Program-made: the position numbers and the translations under genes
The notes under the pieces: generated by a model
The model's input: only the letters and a program-made list of their open reading frames with translations
The model's database searches: none
Told to the model about the DNA's origin: nothing
Shown: positions 44,309-53,769 of the stretch, piece after piece
How the letters are laid out: each line of letters begins with the position of its first letter
Position numbering within the stretch: the first letter of the stretch is position 1
From: Tetzosporium hominis
Lineage (GTDB): Bacteria > Bacillota > Bacilli > Bacillales_A > Planococcaceae
Length of the DNA: 64,000 nucleotides
Direction of reading: 5' to 3'
Assembly: GCF_002265435.1 (NCBI RefSeq)
Contig: NZ_NOKQ01000276.1
Span: forward strand, 1-64,000

Positions 44309-44322
44309 TTTCGTATACGAAA
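44309..44322. promoter_or_regulatory. 14-bp perfect palindrome before sftA
   Basis: TTTCGTATACGAAA, 63 bp upstream of the sftA start and probably close to its promoter. Not a LexA box. Possible operator of unknown regulator. Confidence 0.35.
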
Positions 44323-44384
44323 TTCCTACAGACGTATAGCGTTTTTCTTGCTAAAATGAAGAGATAGAAAGGATGAACTACCGT

Positions 44385-46619
44385 ATGGATTGGATAAAGC
44401 GATTCTTTCGCCAAGAACAAGAGATAGAGGACATCGAGGAATCATCCTTTGAAGAAGTTGTAGAAACGAAACAACCACCGTTTCGGTTTCCTCTTATTTC
44501 GGATGAAGAAAAGAATCTCCTACTAAATAAACAGACGAGCCCTTCTTATGAAGACTATAGCTATGAAGAGCCATCTTATATACGTCAACAACCAAGACGG
44601 GAATCAACGAAACAAAAACCTGCTACTCAACCAACCAAAGCAGTACCAAAAAAGGAAGAGTCACGACCAATCGTCCGCTCCTCCAAGCGCTATGTTCCTT
44701 CTGTAGTACCGTCGCCTGTGTTCGGATTGAAGACAGAGCAGGAATCTATAGGAAGCATATCGCGTACCATGAGAACTTCCCATTACGACTGGTCAACAGC
44801 AGTAGTTGAAGAAAACGAAGCAATTAGTGAAACACCCGAAGAAGTGAAGGTTCTAGAAGAAGTAAGCGTAGTAGAGGAATTGCATGTCGCTTCTGAAGTA
44901 GCGGTTACAGAAGAACTCAATGTTACAGAGGAAGTCCTTATACCAGATGAGAAATTTGAAGAGGACATCGAACATCCTGCTGAAGAGGAAACAAGCGATT
45001 TAACTCCATCACAGTCTATCATAGATAGCGAGTCTCCAGTTGAAGAGGTTGTTGAACAACCGAAAGAAAAGATCAAACCTTTCAATGTCTTGATGCTGAC
45101 TTCTGATAAACGAAAACTGCAGCAAAAAGAAGCGCCGCAACAAATGAAGACGGAAGTAACAAAAGTAGAACCACCAAAAGTAGAACCACTTAAGACGGAA
45201 CAGCCTGTAGCGCACTATGCGATGCCTAATGCCAATTTCCTTCACGCCCCCGTACATAAATCGGATGATCAAGAATGGATGGACCAGCAAGCAGAGCATC
45301 TTGTTGAAGCACTTGCCCATTTCCAAATTCAATCTGAAGTCCTGTCAATTGTACAAGGCCCAGCTGTGACTCAGTTTGAGTTAACTGTAGGACAAGGGAC
45401 GAAAGTTAGTAAAATTCGCAACTTGACGGATGACTTGAAACTGGCGCTAGCTGCAAAAGATATTCGCATTCAAGCACCAATTCCTGGTCGTCGATCAATT
45501 GGTATTGAGATTCCTAACCGCACATCGCGTGCAGTGCAGTTGTCGGAAGTGATTGAAGCTCCTGCCTTTAAGCAAGCGGAATCACCACTTGAAGTAGCCA
45601 TGGGACTTGACCTTCATGGACAACCGGTGACAATGGATCTCCGAAAGATGCCTCACGGGTTGATTGCGGGAGCGACGGGATCGGGGAAATCAGTATTTAT
45701 TAACTCACTTTTAATTAGTTTGTTATATAAAGCTTCGCCACAAGATGTAAAGCTTTTATTGATTGATCCAAAAGTGGTCGAACTAGCACCATTCAATCAT
45801 ATTCCTCATCTCATCAGTCCTGTCATCACGGACGTCAAGGCAGCAGCGGCTGCTCTAAAATGGGCTGTAGAAGAAATGGAACGCCGTTATCAACTATTTG
45901 CACATGCTGCCGTTCGAGACATTGGAAGATTTAATCAACAAGCGGTTCAAGCTAGAGAGTTTTCAAAAAAACTTCCATACATCGTTATTGTTATCGATGA
46001 GCTGGCAGATATGATGATGGCAGCTCCACAAGATGTGGAGGATTCTATTTGCCGTATTGCACAAAAAGCACGCGCATGTGGAATCCATTTAGTGCTTGCC
46101 ACACAACGCCCAAGTGTGGATGTCATCACTGGACTAATTAAATCCAATGTGCCGACTCGCATTGCGTTTTCCGTTTCCTCTCAGATTGATTCGCGCACGA
46201 TTTTGGATCAGCAAGGTGCAGAACGGCTACTCGGAAAAGGGGACATGCTGTATCTTGGAAGCGGCATGGCGAGCCCTGTTCGAATTCAAGGAACATTTGT
46301 GTCCGATGATGAAATCGACCGAATCATTGAGCATGCACGCTCTCAAGGAGAGCCTGATTATATCTTCAAGCAAGAAGACTTGATTGTCCGCGCAGTTGAA
46401 GTGGAAGAGCAAGATGAAATGTTCGAAGAAGCCTGTCGCTTTGTCATTGAACATGGCGCTGCATCGACCTCTTTGTTGCAGAGAAAGTTCCATTTGGGCT
46501 ATAATCGAGCAGCACGCCTGATGGATTCGATGGAAACAGCAGGCATCATTTCAGGCCAAAATGGCAGCAAACCACGTGAAGTACTCGTATCAGAAGAGTT
46601 TTTACAGGAGATTTTGTGA
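44385..46619 (+). CDS. sftA: DNA translocase SftA
   Basis: Soluble FtsK/SpoIIIE-type translocase, 744 residues. It has no membrane segments, which distinguishes it from SpoIIIE; residues 1-270 are a long acidic, Glu/Val-rich linker. The motor follows with Walker A GATGSGKS, Walker [10 protein letters not shown], and a C-terminal gamma winged helix. It moves chromosome ends away from the closing septum. ATG 44385 is favoured over 44373, which lies inside the binding-site purine run. Confidence 0.93.
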   Translation: MDWIKRFFRQEQEIEDIEESSFEEVVETKQPPFRFPLISDEEKNLLLNKQTSPSYEDYSYEEPSYIRQQPRRESTKQKPATQPTKAVPKKEESRPIVRSSKRYVPSVVPSPVFGLKTEQESIGSISRTMRTSHYDWSTAVVEENEAISETPEEVKVLEEVSVVEELHVASEVAVTEELNVTEEVLIPDEKFEEDIEHPAEEETSDLTPSQSIIDSESPVEEVVEQPKEKIKPFNVLMLTSDKRKLQQKEAPQQMKTEVTKVEPPKVEPLKTEQPVAHYAMPNANFLHAPVHKSDDQEWMDQQAEHLVEALAHFQIQSEVLSIVQGPAVTQFELTVGQGTKVSKIRNLTDDLKLALAAKDIRIQAPIPGRRSIGIEIPNRTSRAVQLSEVIEAPAFKQAESPLEVAMGLDLHGQPVTMDLRKMPHGLIAGATGSGKSVFINSLLISLLYKASPQDVKLLLIDPKVVELAPFNHIPHLISPVITDVKAAAAALKWAVEEMERRYQLFAHAAVRDIGRFNQQAVQAREFSKKLPYIVIVIDELADMMMAAPQDVEDSICRIAQKARACGIHLVLATQRPSVDVITGLIKSNVPTRIAFSVSSQIDSRTILDQQGAERLLGKGDMLYLGSGMASPVRIQGTFVSDDEIDRIIEHARSQGEPDYIFKQEDLIVRAVEVEEQDEMFEEACRFVIEHGAASTSLLQRKFHLGYNRAARLMDSMETAGIISGQNGSKPREVLVSEEFLQEIL

Positions 46620-46632
46620 GGAGGAACTTAAG

Positions 46633-47928
46633 GTGACAACCTATCATTTTACAGGGATTAAAGGGTCGGGCATGAGTTCGTTAGCTCAGATTCTTCACGA
46701 TGTTGGACATACAGTACAAGGTTCAGATAAAGCAGAGTTTTTCTTTACTGAGAAACCTCTTCATGAGCGAGGAATTTCCGTTTATGAATTTGGTCAAGCA
46801 GAACTTACAAAAGATATGATCGTTATTGCAGGGAATGCGTATCCAGACAGCCACCCAGAGCTTGAACAGGCACGCGCGGCGGGAGCAGAGATTATTCGCT
46901 ATCATACATTCCTAGGGGACTATATGAGTCACTTTACGTCTGTAGCGGTGACAGGTGCTCACGGAAAGACCTCTACAACAGGTCTACTTTCTCATGTATT
47001 GAATGTCTACTCTCCAACTTCTTATTTAATTGGAGACGGTACAGGAAATGGACAAGCAAGTGCTGAAAACTTTGTCTTTGAAGCATGCGAATATCGTCGT
47101 CATTTCTTGGCTTATCATCCAGACTATGCGGTGATGACAAACATCGATTTTGATCATCCTGATTATTTTAAAAGTAAAGAAGATGTGTTCTCTGCGTTCC
47201 AAGAGATGGCAAGTCAAGTCAAAAAAGCTATCTTTGCCTGTGGAGACGATGAAGATCTATTGAAAATCACGGCATCTGTACCCGTAATCTACTATGGACT
47301 CGAGAGCGGAAACGACTTCCAAGCAACGGCTATTGAAAAATCGGCTAAAGGAACTTCGTTTGATGTGATGATTCGAGATGAATTTTATCACCGCTTCTAT
47401 ATTCCAATGTACGGCGATCACACGATTCAAAATGCATTAGCGGTTATTGCGCTATGTCACTTTGAAGGGATTCCTGCAGAAGCAGTTGCAGAGGGTCTTT
47501 CTACGTTCTCTGGAGTGAAACGTCGCTTCACTGAAACAGTTAAGGACTCGCGTGTGTTAATTGACGATTATGCGCATCATCCAACGGAAATTAAGGCAAC
47601 GATTCAATCAGCTCGTCAAAAATATCCAAACAAAGAAGTCGTTGCGGTTTTCCAACCACATACATTCTCAAGAACAGAGAAATTTTTAGATGAGTTCGCT
47701 GCATCACTTTCACAAGCGGACACGGTCTATCTATGTGAAATCTTCGCTTCTGCTCGTGAAGCATCTGGTGAACTCACTATTAATGATTTACAAAAATTAA
47801 TTCCTTCTAGTCAAGTTATTTCAGAGAATGACGTATCACCTCTACTTAAACATGAGGACGCAGTATTCTTATTCATGGGAGCAGGGGACGTTCAGAAGTT
47901 CCAAGCTGCATTTGAAAAATTAGTTTAA
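46633..47928 (+). CDS. murC: UDP-N-acetylmuramate-L-alanine ligase MurC
   Basis: Adds L-alanine to UDP-MurNAc in peptidoglycan synthesis. 431 residues; Rossmann motif [14 protein letters not shown] site [10 protein letters not shown], and [12 protein letters not shown] start at 46633 with GAGGAGG 8 nt upstream; B. subtilis MurC has nearly the same length. Follows sftA by 13 bp. Confidence 0.95.
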   Translation: MTTYHFTGIKGSGMSSLAQILHDVGHTVQGSDKAEFFFTEKPLHERGISVYEFGQAELTKDMIVIAGNAYPDSHPELEQARAAGAEIIRYHTFLGDYMSHFTSVAVTGAHGKTSTTGLLSHVLNVYSPTSYLIGDGTGNGQASAENFVFEACEYRRHFLAYHPDYAVMTNIDFDHPDYFKSKEDVFSAFQEMASQVKKAIFACGDDEDLLKITASVPVIYYGLESGNDFQATAIEKSAKGTSFDVMIRDEFYHRFYIPMYGDHTIQNALAVIALCHFEGIPAEAVAEGLSTFSGVKRRFTETVKDSRVLIDDYAHHPTEIKATIQSARQKYPNKEVVAVFQPHTFSRTEKFLDEFAASLSQADTVYLCEIFASAREASGELTINDLQKLIPSSQVISENDVSPLLKHEDAVFLFMGAGDVQKFQAAFEKLV

Positions 47929-47936
47929 TCCTTATG

Positions 47937-47970
47937 AAACCAGCCGAAACTGCTCGGCTGGTTTATTTTT
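47937..47970 (+). terminator. murC terminator
   Basis: AAACCAGCCGA and TCGGCTGGTTT with a short loop, then TATTTTT. Confidence 0.88.
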
Positions 47971-48030
47971 ACTTGAAAAGGAGATTCCATTAAAGCGATA
48001 ATAAGAACATGGTAAAAAAGGAGCAGACGA

Positions 48031-48055
48031 GTTTAGCGTCCCTAGTTTGGGGTAT
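48031..48055 (+). promoter_or_regulatory. sigma-B-type promoter of ytxGH
   Basis: GTTTAG, 13-nt spacer, GGGTAT, nearly the full sigma-B consensus (GTTTAA-N12-14-GGGTAT). A TATAAT (48053-48058) overlaps. ytxGHJ of B. subtilis is sigma-B controlled. Confidence 0.8.
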
Positions 48056-48098
48056 AATGAACTAGCACTGCTTGAATTAAGTGAAGGAGGAAGAGTAG

Positions 48099-48587
48099 AT
48101 GGAAAACTTATTGTACATAGCTGCCATCATTGCAGCAGTCGGTTTTCTAGTTCTATGTGTCAGCTTAGCCATCACATTTTTCTCTGTGAAAAAAACATTG
48201 GCAAACGTAGCTGTAACTGTAGAACATTTAGATGCCAATCTGCAAGACATGACGAAAGAGACGGCATTGCTATTACACAAAACAAACGCTTTAACGGAGG
48301 ATATTCAGTACAAATCTTCCCAATTGAATGGCTTAGTAACTTCAGTGAAAGGTTTTGGAGATACGGTCAATCAATTTAATTCCTCCATGCAACGTATTAC
48401 AAGTTCGGTTACAAACGAAGTAGAAAAGAACGAAGACAAGATTGCTCAAGTTGTTCAATGGAGTAACGTGGTACTTGGCATCCGGGACCAGTGGAAAGAG
48501 CGTAAATCTCTCGAAGAAGCTGGCTACTACACGTACAAGGCCAAACAAACGAAAAAAGAAGATCCAACCTACCAATCAAATTTATAG
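48099..48587 (+). CDS. ytxG: DUF948 general stress protein YtxG
   Basis: 162 residues; N-terminal membrane segment (about 5-28) and a coiled-coil-rich cytoplasmic or surface part, as in DUF948. GAAGGAGG precedes ATG. First gene of the stress operon ytxGH. Confidence 0.88.
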   Translation: MENLLYIAAIIAAVGFLVLCVSLAITFFSVKKTLANVAVTVEHLDANLQDMTKETALLLHKTNALTEDIQYKSSQLNGLVTSVKGFGDTVNQFNSSMQRITSSVTNEVEKNEDKIAQVVQWSNVVLGIRDQWKERKSLEEAGYYTYKAKQTKKEDPTYQSNL

Positions 48588-48599
48588 GAGGAACTTATA

Positions 48600-49160
48600 A
48601 TGACAAACTACTCAAACAAACCAAGTTACGGAGAAAGCCGTAAAAACTCTGAATACTATGATCACGAAGCTTCATATGCAACTCAAGGAGAAACATTCTA
48701 TGCTCCACAAAATTACATGGCGCATGAAGATATCTACCGTGAAGATTCAGCGAGCAAAGATTTCTTGTTAGGTGCTTTAGTAGGTGGAATCATTGGGGCT
48801 GCTACTGCTCTTTTATTAGCTCCTAAGAGCGGAACAGAACTACGTGGTACATTATCTGAGCAAGCTACAACATTAAAAGAAAAATCTGCGGAGCTTTCTC
48901 AAACAGCAAAAGATAAAACAAATGTAATCTCGAAAAAGGTTTCGGATTCTTCTAATCAGCTGCTTAGCAAAGTGAAGAAGAACCAAACACCTCCAATGGA
49001 TGACGGAACTGTTTCATCTGAGGGAGAAGAAGAGATGGACGTGCTAGAGACAGTATCAAACTCTGTAGAAGATACATCTTCTGATACTGCTGTTGGTGAA
49101 GCTTTCACGGAAGCTTTGAAAGATAACGATGAATCAACAGATTCTACAACTAAAAACTAA
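48600..49160 (+). CDS. ytxH: YtxH-like general stress protein
   Basis: 186 residues with a central glycine-rich membrane segment (DFLLGALVGGIIGAATALLLAPKSG, about 55-80) typical of YtxH, flanked by hydrophilic, acidic tails. The ytxJ that follows in B. subtilis is missing; a terminator comes directly. Confidence 0.88.
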   Translation: MTNYSNKPSYGESRKNSEYYDHEASYATQGETFYAPQNYMAHEDIYREDSASKDFLLGALVGGIIGAATALLLAPKSGTELRGTLSEQATTLKEKSAELSQTAKDKTNVISKKVSDSSNQLLSKVKKNQTPPMDDGTVSSEGEEEMDVLETVSNSVEDTSSDTAVGEAFTEALKDNDESTDSTTKN

Positions 49161-49170
49161 TTGTTAATAC

Positions 49171-49197
49171 AGGCGCCCTAGAGGGCGTCTTTTATTT
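49171..49197 (+). terminator. ytxGH terminator
   Basis: GGCGCCC-TAGA-GGGCGTC followed by TTTTATTTT. Confidence 0.85.
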
Positions 49198-49236
49198 TGT
49201 AAAACTTTAGCGAGTTGAAGCGTTAAATCATTTTTC

Positions 49237-49265
49237 GTGACTTTTCATCTCTACTTCCTTATAAT
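49237..49265 (+). promoter_or_regulatory. aroA promoter
   Basis: GTGACT, 17-nt spacer, TATAAT. Confidence 0.7.
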
Positions 49266-49332
49266 AGACAGTATCTCGAAAATGAAGTACAATTTTCAGA
49301 AATTCAACGAACACCAGGAGAGGAGTAATACC

Positions 49333-50418
49333 ATGAGTCAATCAGAGCTAGAAACATTACGCAGCCGCGTAGATGACTTAAACATTGAAATTCTAAAGTT
49401 GATCAATGAACGTGCTACAGTCGTTCAAGAAATCGGCCGAGTTAAAGAAAAATCAGGTGTGAACCGTTATGATCCATTACGGGAGCGCACCATGTTAGAT
49501 TTATTAAAAGAATCAAACCAAGGTCCTCTCCCACAATCAACGGTTGAACATATTTTTAAAGAAATCTTTAAAACAGCACTTGAACTTCAAGTGGATGACC
49601 AGAAGAAAGCACTTCTTGTTTCTCGTAAGAAGAAACCTGAAAATACTATTGTAACAGTAAATGGAGAACCTATCGGACAAGGGAAACCTTCTTTCGTATT
49701 TGGTCCTTGTGCTGTTGAGTCCTACACACAAGTTGCAGAAGTCGCAGCTGCGATTCAAGCTAAAGGTTTGAAACTCATTCGAGGTGGCGCTTATAAACCG
49801 CGTACATCGCCATACGACTTCCAAGGTCTTGGGTTAGATGGTTTGAAAATCTTAAAGCAAATCTCTGATGAGTTTGGTTTAGGAGTTGTATCCGAAATCG
49901 TGACTCCGGGTCACTTAGATGAAGCACTTGACCACATCGATGTAATTCAAGTCGGTGCTCGCAATATGCAAAACTTCGAATTATTAAAAGCTGTCGGTTC
50001 AGTAGACAAGCCGGTATTATTAAAACGCGGTATTGCTGCGACTCTTGATGAATTTATTCATGCAGCCGAGTACATCATGTCACAAGGTAATAATCAAATC
50101 ATTCTTTGTGAGCGTGGAATCCGTACTTACGAAAGAGCAACTCGTAATACTTTAGATATTTCAGCTGTACCAATCTTGAAACAAGAGACACATTTACCTG
50201 TATTCGTCGATGTAACGCATTCCACAGGACGTCGTGACATCTTGTTACCTGCAGCTAAAGCAGCGTTAGCAATTGGCGCTGACGGAGTTATGGCAGAGGT
50301 CCACCCGGATCCAGCTGTGGCACTTTCTGACCAAGCACAACAAATGAACTTAAAGCAATTCGACGAGTTCTACGATTCGATTCAAACGTTTATGAAATCT
50401 CACGAAATCCATGCTTAA
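49333..50418 (+). CDS. aroA: bifunctional DAHP synthase / chorismate mutase
   Basis: 361 residues. Residues 1-90 are an AroQ-type chorismate mutase ([23 protein letters not shown]), which in Bacillus acts as the feedback sensor; residues about 105-360 are a type I-beta DAHP synthase ([28 protein letters not shown]). It starts the shikimate pathway, feeding chorismate to the men genes and aromatic amino acids. ATG 49333 lies behind AGGAGAGGAG. The aroA-ccpA order is as in B. subtilis. Confidence 0.95.
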   Translation: MSQSELETLRSRVDDLNIEILKLINERATVVQEIGRVKEKSGVNRYDPLRERTMLDLLKESNQGPLPQSTVEHIFKEIFKTALELQVDDQKKALLVSRKKKPENTIVTVNGEPIGQGKPSFVFGPCAVESYTQVAEVAAAIQAKGLKLIRGGAYKPRTSPYDFQGLGLDGLKILKQISDEFGLGVVSEIVTPGHLDEALDHIDVIQVGARNMQNFELLKAVGSVDKPVLLKRGIAATLDEFIHAAEYIMSQGNNQIILCERGIRTYERATRNTLDISAVPILKQETHLPVFVDVTHSTGRRDILLPAAKAALAIGADGVMAEVHPDPAVALSDQAQQMNLKQFDEFYDSIQTFMKSHEIHA

Positions 50419-50421
50419 TCA

Positions 50422-50446
50422 CAGCACCCTTCGGGGTGTTTTTTTA
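50422..50446 (+). terminator. aroA terminator
   Basis: CACCC-TTCG-GGGTG followed by seven T. Confidence 0.85.
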
Positions 50447-50518
50447 GTAGATTTTTCTAGAAAGGTAGTTGGCAACTGGTGGGCTCCTTGAAGAAGCGAG
50501 TATTGGTTTCCATAAAAC

Positions 50519-50623
50519 GAGGAATGTAATAATGGGAACCGCTAATGTCATAGTGGAGTGAATTAATGTTGGAGTGGAAGCAACTAATGTCATAATGAGA
50601 GCATTTAATGTAATAATCACCCG
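50519..50623 (+). repeat. 21-bp tandem repeat array III (five units)
   Basis: Units such as AACTAATGTCATAATGAGAG(C) and AATTAATGTTGGAGTGGAAG(C) repeat with a strict 21-bp period. Different core from arrays I and II but the same period, and like array II it precedes a truncated right end of the 119-bp family. Confidence 0.8.
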
Positions 50624-50641
50624 ACTAAAGCATTTCTGAGC

Positions 50642-50658
50642 GAACGCGTTTCACATCT
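50642..50658 (+). repeat. truncated right end of a 119-bp-family unit
   Basis: GAACGCGTTTCACATCT resembles the right terminus; followed by the linker AAACGT and the left end of the next unit. Confidence 0.6.
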
Positions 50659-50664
50659 AAACGT

Positions 50665-51117
50665 AATCGAGTTGCGAACTTCATCTGAGAAGCCTTTTTG
50701 CTGAGAGTGCTTTGAAAAGAGACGCTTATCTGTGGGAGCGGCCATCAGAATCCTATCTTAGTGTAGCTAGTTTCACCTGAGAAGCCCCTTTCCAAGGGGA
50801 GAACCTCGAAGCCTCCTCGTCGTGAACAAAGCTTCGCTTTACTCCTGCGGGGTCTCCGAGAACCTCTTGATACCCTGGGAAAGTGGCATCTCAGGTTCAA
50901 AAATATCTAGCATCAGATCACATAACAGGTTTCGAATTGCAAGAAGCGTATAAGCGTGCCATAGATCTTGGGGCTGTTTCCTGAAGGATCAGGTCGATGC
51001 CGGATATCACTCGTGTCGCTTCACCCGTGATGCGATTGGGAAGATTCGGCGCGGCCCTTTTGGAAACAGCCCCAAGTCAGGCACGATTTTAGCATTAAAG
51101 CGGCTTTCTAGACATCT
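50665..51117 (+). repeat. composite unit D (453 bp) with nested palindromes
   Basis: Left end AATCGAGTTGCGAAC at 50665 and right end GACATCT at 51117 fit the 119-bp family, but 453 bp lie between them. Inside are a palindromic element at about 50775-50897 (ACCTGAGA...TCTCAGGT) and another at 50955-51085. The simplest reading is one unit invaded by two other palindromic elements. No open frame of note is present. Confidence 0.6.
50955..51085 (+). repeat. 131-bp palindromic element with 15-bp perfect arms
   Basis: CTTGGGGCTGTTTCC (50967-50981) and GGAAACAGCCCCAAG (51062-51076), extended outward by CGTGCC / GGCACG. The interior includes CACTCGTGTCGCTTCACCCG-type sequence without coding capacity. 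Single copy in this window. Confidence 0.75.
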
Positions 51118-51122
51118 AACGT

Positions 51123-51241
51123 AATCGAGTTGCGAACGCCAGAAATCCCCGTAAAAATTGTTCGCATCCATAGAGGCAAAATGCGCCTCTACGGACACGC
51201 CCAATTTTCACAAGATTTCTTAAGCGGCGTTCTCCACATCT
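51123..51241 (+). repeat. 119-bp palindromic unit B4
   Basis: AATCGAGTTGCGAACGCC to GGCGTTCTCCACATCT; inner arms GTAAAAATTG / CAATTTTCAC. Follows composite D with the linker AACGT. Confidence 0.88.
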
Positions 51242-51348
51242 AAAAGTTACAATGATTTCCTTTCATAAAATGACATGATTTTTAACGTTTTCCGTTCAAA
51301 AGTATTGTATACTAAGTAAAATAGTACGAGTTGAAGGGGAGAATCCAC

Positions 51349-52353
51349 ATGACTGTAACCATTTATGATGTAGCCAGAGAAGCCAATGTCTCGATGGCAA
51401 CGGTGTCACGTGTCGTGAACGGCAATCAAAATGTAAAGCCAGCTACACGGCAGAAAGTACTGGCTGTCATTGAACGACTTGATTACCGACCAAATGCTGT
51501 AGCAAGAGGATTAGCTAGTAAAAAGACAAAAACCGTAGGAGTTATTATTCCAGATATCTCTAACGTGTTCTACGCAGAATTAGTTCGGGGTATTGAAGAT
51601 ATCGCAACGATGTACCGCTATAATATTATTCTCACAAATTCTGATCAACAACCTCAAAAAGAAGCTCAGTTACTCTCCACGCTTCTCAGCAAGCAAGTAG
51701 ACGGGGTTGTATTGATGAGTGACCAATTGTCTGATGGATTGCGAGACGAAATGAAACGCTCTTCCATTCCAATTGTGCTTGCAGGAACGCTAGATCAAGC
51801 TACAGACACACCTTCAGTAAATATTGAGTACCATCAAGCCGCTATACAAGCTGTCGAGCGCTTGATCCAAAATGGACATGAACGTATCGCTTATGTGACG
51901 GGCTCACTCAAATCTTCAATTAATCGCCTGCACAAACTTACAGGTTACGAGAAAGCGCTGGATGCTGCTAATTTAGAAGTTGACTCCGACCTCATTGTAG
52001 AAGTCGACAATACATACGAGGAAGGAATTCGAGCATTTAACCAGTTACAAGGACTGAAAAATCCACCAACAGCTTATTTTGCTGGAAACGATGAGATTGC
52101 AATCGGTATCTTGCAGGGAGCGAAAGATGCAAACCTTGATGTACCAGGCGATATCGAAATCATCAGTTTTGAAGATTCGAAGCTCACACGTATGGTGCGT
52201 CCACAGCTGACGAGTATTGCGATGCCACTTTATGATATCGGTGCGGTCTCTATGCGTCTACTTACGAAGTTCATGAATAATGAAAAAGTAGAAGAGAATA
52301 GCGTTATCCTGCCTTACCGTTTAGAAGAAAGACAATCTGTTAAGCAGCAGTAA
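51349..52353 (+). CDS. ccpA: catabolite control protein CcpA
   Basis: LacI/GalR-family global regulator, 334 residues, the same length as in B. subtilis. HTH at the N-terminus (IYDVAREANVSMATVSRVVNGN), then the periplasmic-binding-protein-like core that binds HPr-Ser-P. AAGGGGAG lies 8 nt before ATG 51349. A -10-like TATACT is at 51308-51313 without a clear -35. It should act on the cre-like sites at 23320, 55083 and 62787. Confidence 0.96.
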   Translation: MTVTIYDVAREANVSMATVSRVVNGNQNVKPATRQKVLAVIERLDYRPNAVARGLASKKTKTVGVIIPDISNVFYAELVRGIEDIATMYRYNIILTNSDQQPQKEAQLLSTLLSKQVDGVVLMSDQLSDGLRDEMKRSSIPIVLAGTLDQATDTPSVNIEYHQAAIQAVERLIQNGHERIAYVTGSLKSSINRLHKLTGYEKALDAANLEVDSDLIVEVDNTYEEGIRAFNQLQGLKNPPTAYFAGNDEIAIGILQGAKDANLDVPGDIEIISFEDSKLTRMVRPQLTSIAMPLYDIGAVSMRLLTKFMNNEKVEENSVILPYRLEERQSVKQQ

Positions 52354-52356
52354 TAC

Positions 52357-52580
52357 AAAAAGAGGCTGGGACAAATCCCAGTAAAGGGAGTTTCTCGTTA
52401 TATGAGAAACTCCCTTTTGTATGTTCTATTGTGTGTAGGGGAAGCGTTCCGCGGGCGCGGGCTGAGCCAAGGTCTCAGCTTCCGCTTGTAATCCCGCTGG
52501 AGTCACCCCTACACACTTTTAATTTTGTAACCTTTAACTTCATTTTTATAATTAAATAAGTTATGTCCCAGCCTCTTTCT
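52357..52580. repeat. composite palindromic repeat R2 (outer terminator, hairpin and repeat A copy 2)
   Basis: Outer inverted repeat AAAGAGGCTGGGACA (from 52359) / TGTCCCAGCCTCTTT (to 52578) encloses the hairpin AAGGGAGTTTCTC (52385-52413) and repeat A (52431-52515: GTGTGTAGGGG...CCCCTACACAC, inner GCTGAG-CCAAGGT-CTCAGC). It separates convergent ccpA and acuC and probably terminates both. The hairpin and repeat A recur at 16951-17204. Confidence 0.85.
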
Positions 52581-53769
52581 ATGTCGAAAGCTTTCGCTCG
52601 TTTCGGATGATGTACAACGCTTTTTCTAGCATCTGTTGATTCTTATCTGTGATCTCCGCTTTTCTAGGAATCGCTTCGTAAAGCGGTTGTGGGTCTTCCC
52701 AAGTAGGAATGAGTGGAACGGGACTTTCTTCTTTCCACCGGTCTAGCCAGTCCTGAGGAAGTGAGCCGTGAGGGAGTGGTTGATTGGTCATCTCGAGCCA
52801 AATTAACGACCAAGCTCTTGGCACCACTCGCCAAATGTCATACCCTCCGCCACCAACGGCAATCCAGCGTCCTTCGCAGTACTCATGAGCGAGCTCGTGA
52901 GCCAGTTTTGGAATCTCTTTATAGATCTCCATAGAACCATACAAATGTGTAAGAGGATCAAAATAGTGGGCATCTGCGCCGTTTTGAGTCAAAATGACAT
53001 CCGGCTTGAAATGCTCGACGATTTCTCGAAAAGCCGTTCGGTAAATTTCTAAAAACGACTCATCTTCCGTAAATGCATCGATAGGAAAGTTAAATGATGT
53101 CCCGTATCCTTCACCAGAACCTCGTTCGGTTATATTACCGGTACCAGGGAAGAGGTAGCGACCGGTTTCGTGGATTGAGATCGTGCATACATTTGGATCA
53201 TCATAAAAACACCACTGTACCCCATCGCCATGGTGGGCGTCTGTATCGATATATAAGACCCGAGCATTGTATTTCTCCTGCATGTACCGAATAGCTACAG
53301 AGCTATCATTGTAAACACAAAAACCCGAAGCTTTTCCTCTGAATCCGTGATGCAAGCCACCGCCAAGATTCAACGCGTGTTTTGCCTTGCCTTCCATTAC
53401 ATAATCCACAGCAGCGAGTGTACTGCCCACTAAACGCGCACTAGCTTCGTGCATGCCAGCGAATAGGGGAGTGTCTTCTGTTCCGATTCCGTAAGCTTCA
53501 AAGTCATCCGGATTGCAGTCGGGGAGAGAGGCTCTCTTAACAGCTTCTATGTACCGCCGATCATGAGCAAGCTCGAGCTCTTCATCTGTTGCTATGCGAG
53601 GCGAGACCACACATTCTTTTGAAAGCGCATTCATTTTTTCGAGCAGGTCGACTGTCAACGTAAGTCGTTTTTGGTTAAATGGATGCGTCTCGGAAAACCG
53701 GTACCCCAATTGGTCTTCAGAATAAACAAAAACAGAGTCACATGTTACAGTGTCGGCTGACTTGGCCAT
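52579..53769 (-). CDS. acuC: protein deacetylase AcuC
   Basis: Zn-dependent class I/II HDAC-like deacetylase, 396 residues, known in B. subtilis to reactivate acetylated AcsA. Active-site residues in NLGGGLHHG, IDTDAHHGDGVQ and QNGADAH. The only in-frame start near the family N-terminus is ATG 53769, inside acuB (25-bp overlap). Last gene of acuABC; its stop borders repeat R2. The motPS genes that lie between ccpA and acuC in B. subtilis are absent. Confidence 0.94.
   Translation of the reverse strand: MAKSADTVTCDSVFVYSEDQLGYRFSETHPFNQKRLTLTVDLLEKMNALSKECVVSPRIATDEELELAHDRRYIEAVKRASLPDCNPDDFEAYGIGTEDTPLFAGMHEASARLVGSTLAAVDYVMEGKAKHALNLGGGLHHGFRGKASGFCVYNDSSVAIRYMQEKYNARVLYIDTDAHHGDGVQWCFYDDPNVCTISIHETGRYLFPGTGNITERGSGEGYGTSFNFPIDAFTEDESFLEIYRTAFREIVEHFKPDVILTQNGADAHYFDPLTHLYGSMEIYKEIPKLAHELAHEYCEGRWIAVGGGGYDIWRVVPRAWSLIWLEMTNQPLPHGSLPQDWLDRWKEESPVPLIPTWEDPQPLYEAIPRKAEITDKNQQMLEKALYIIRNERKLST

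Noticed and set aside
44309-44322. LexA (SOS) box before sftA
   Set aside because: The bacillar LexA site needs GAAC-N4-GTTC; TTTCGTATACGAAA does not contain it.
17034-51241. Integron attC cassettes
   Set aside because: Units carry no genes, the ends lack the GTTRRRY/RYYYAAC core sites, and no integrase is present in the window.
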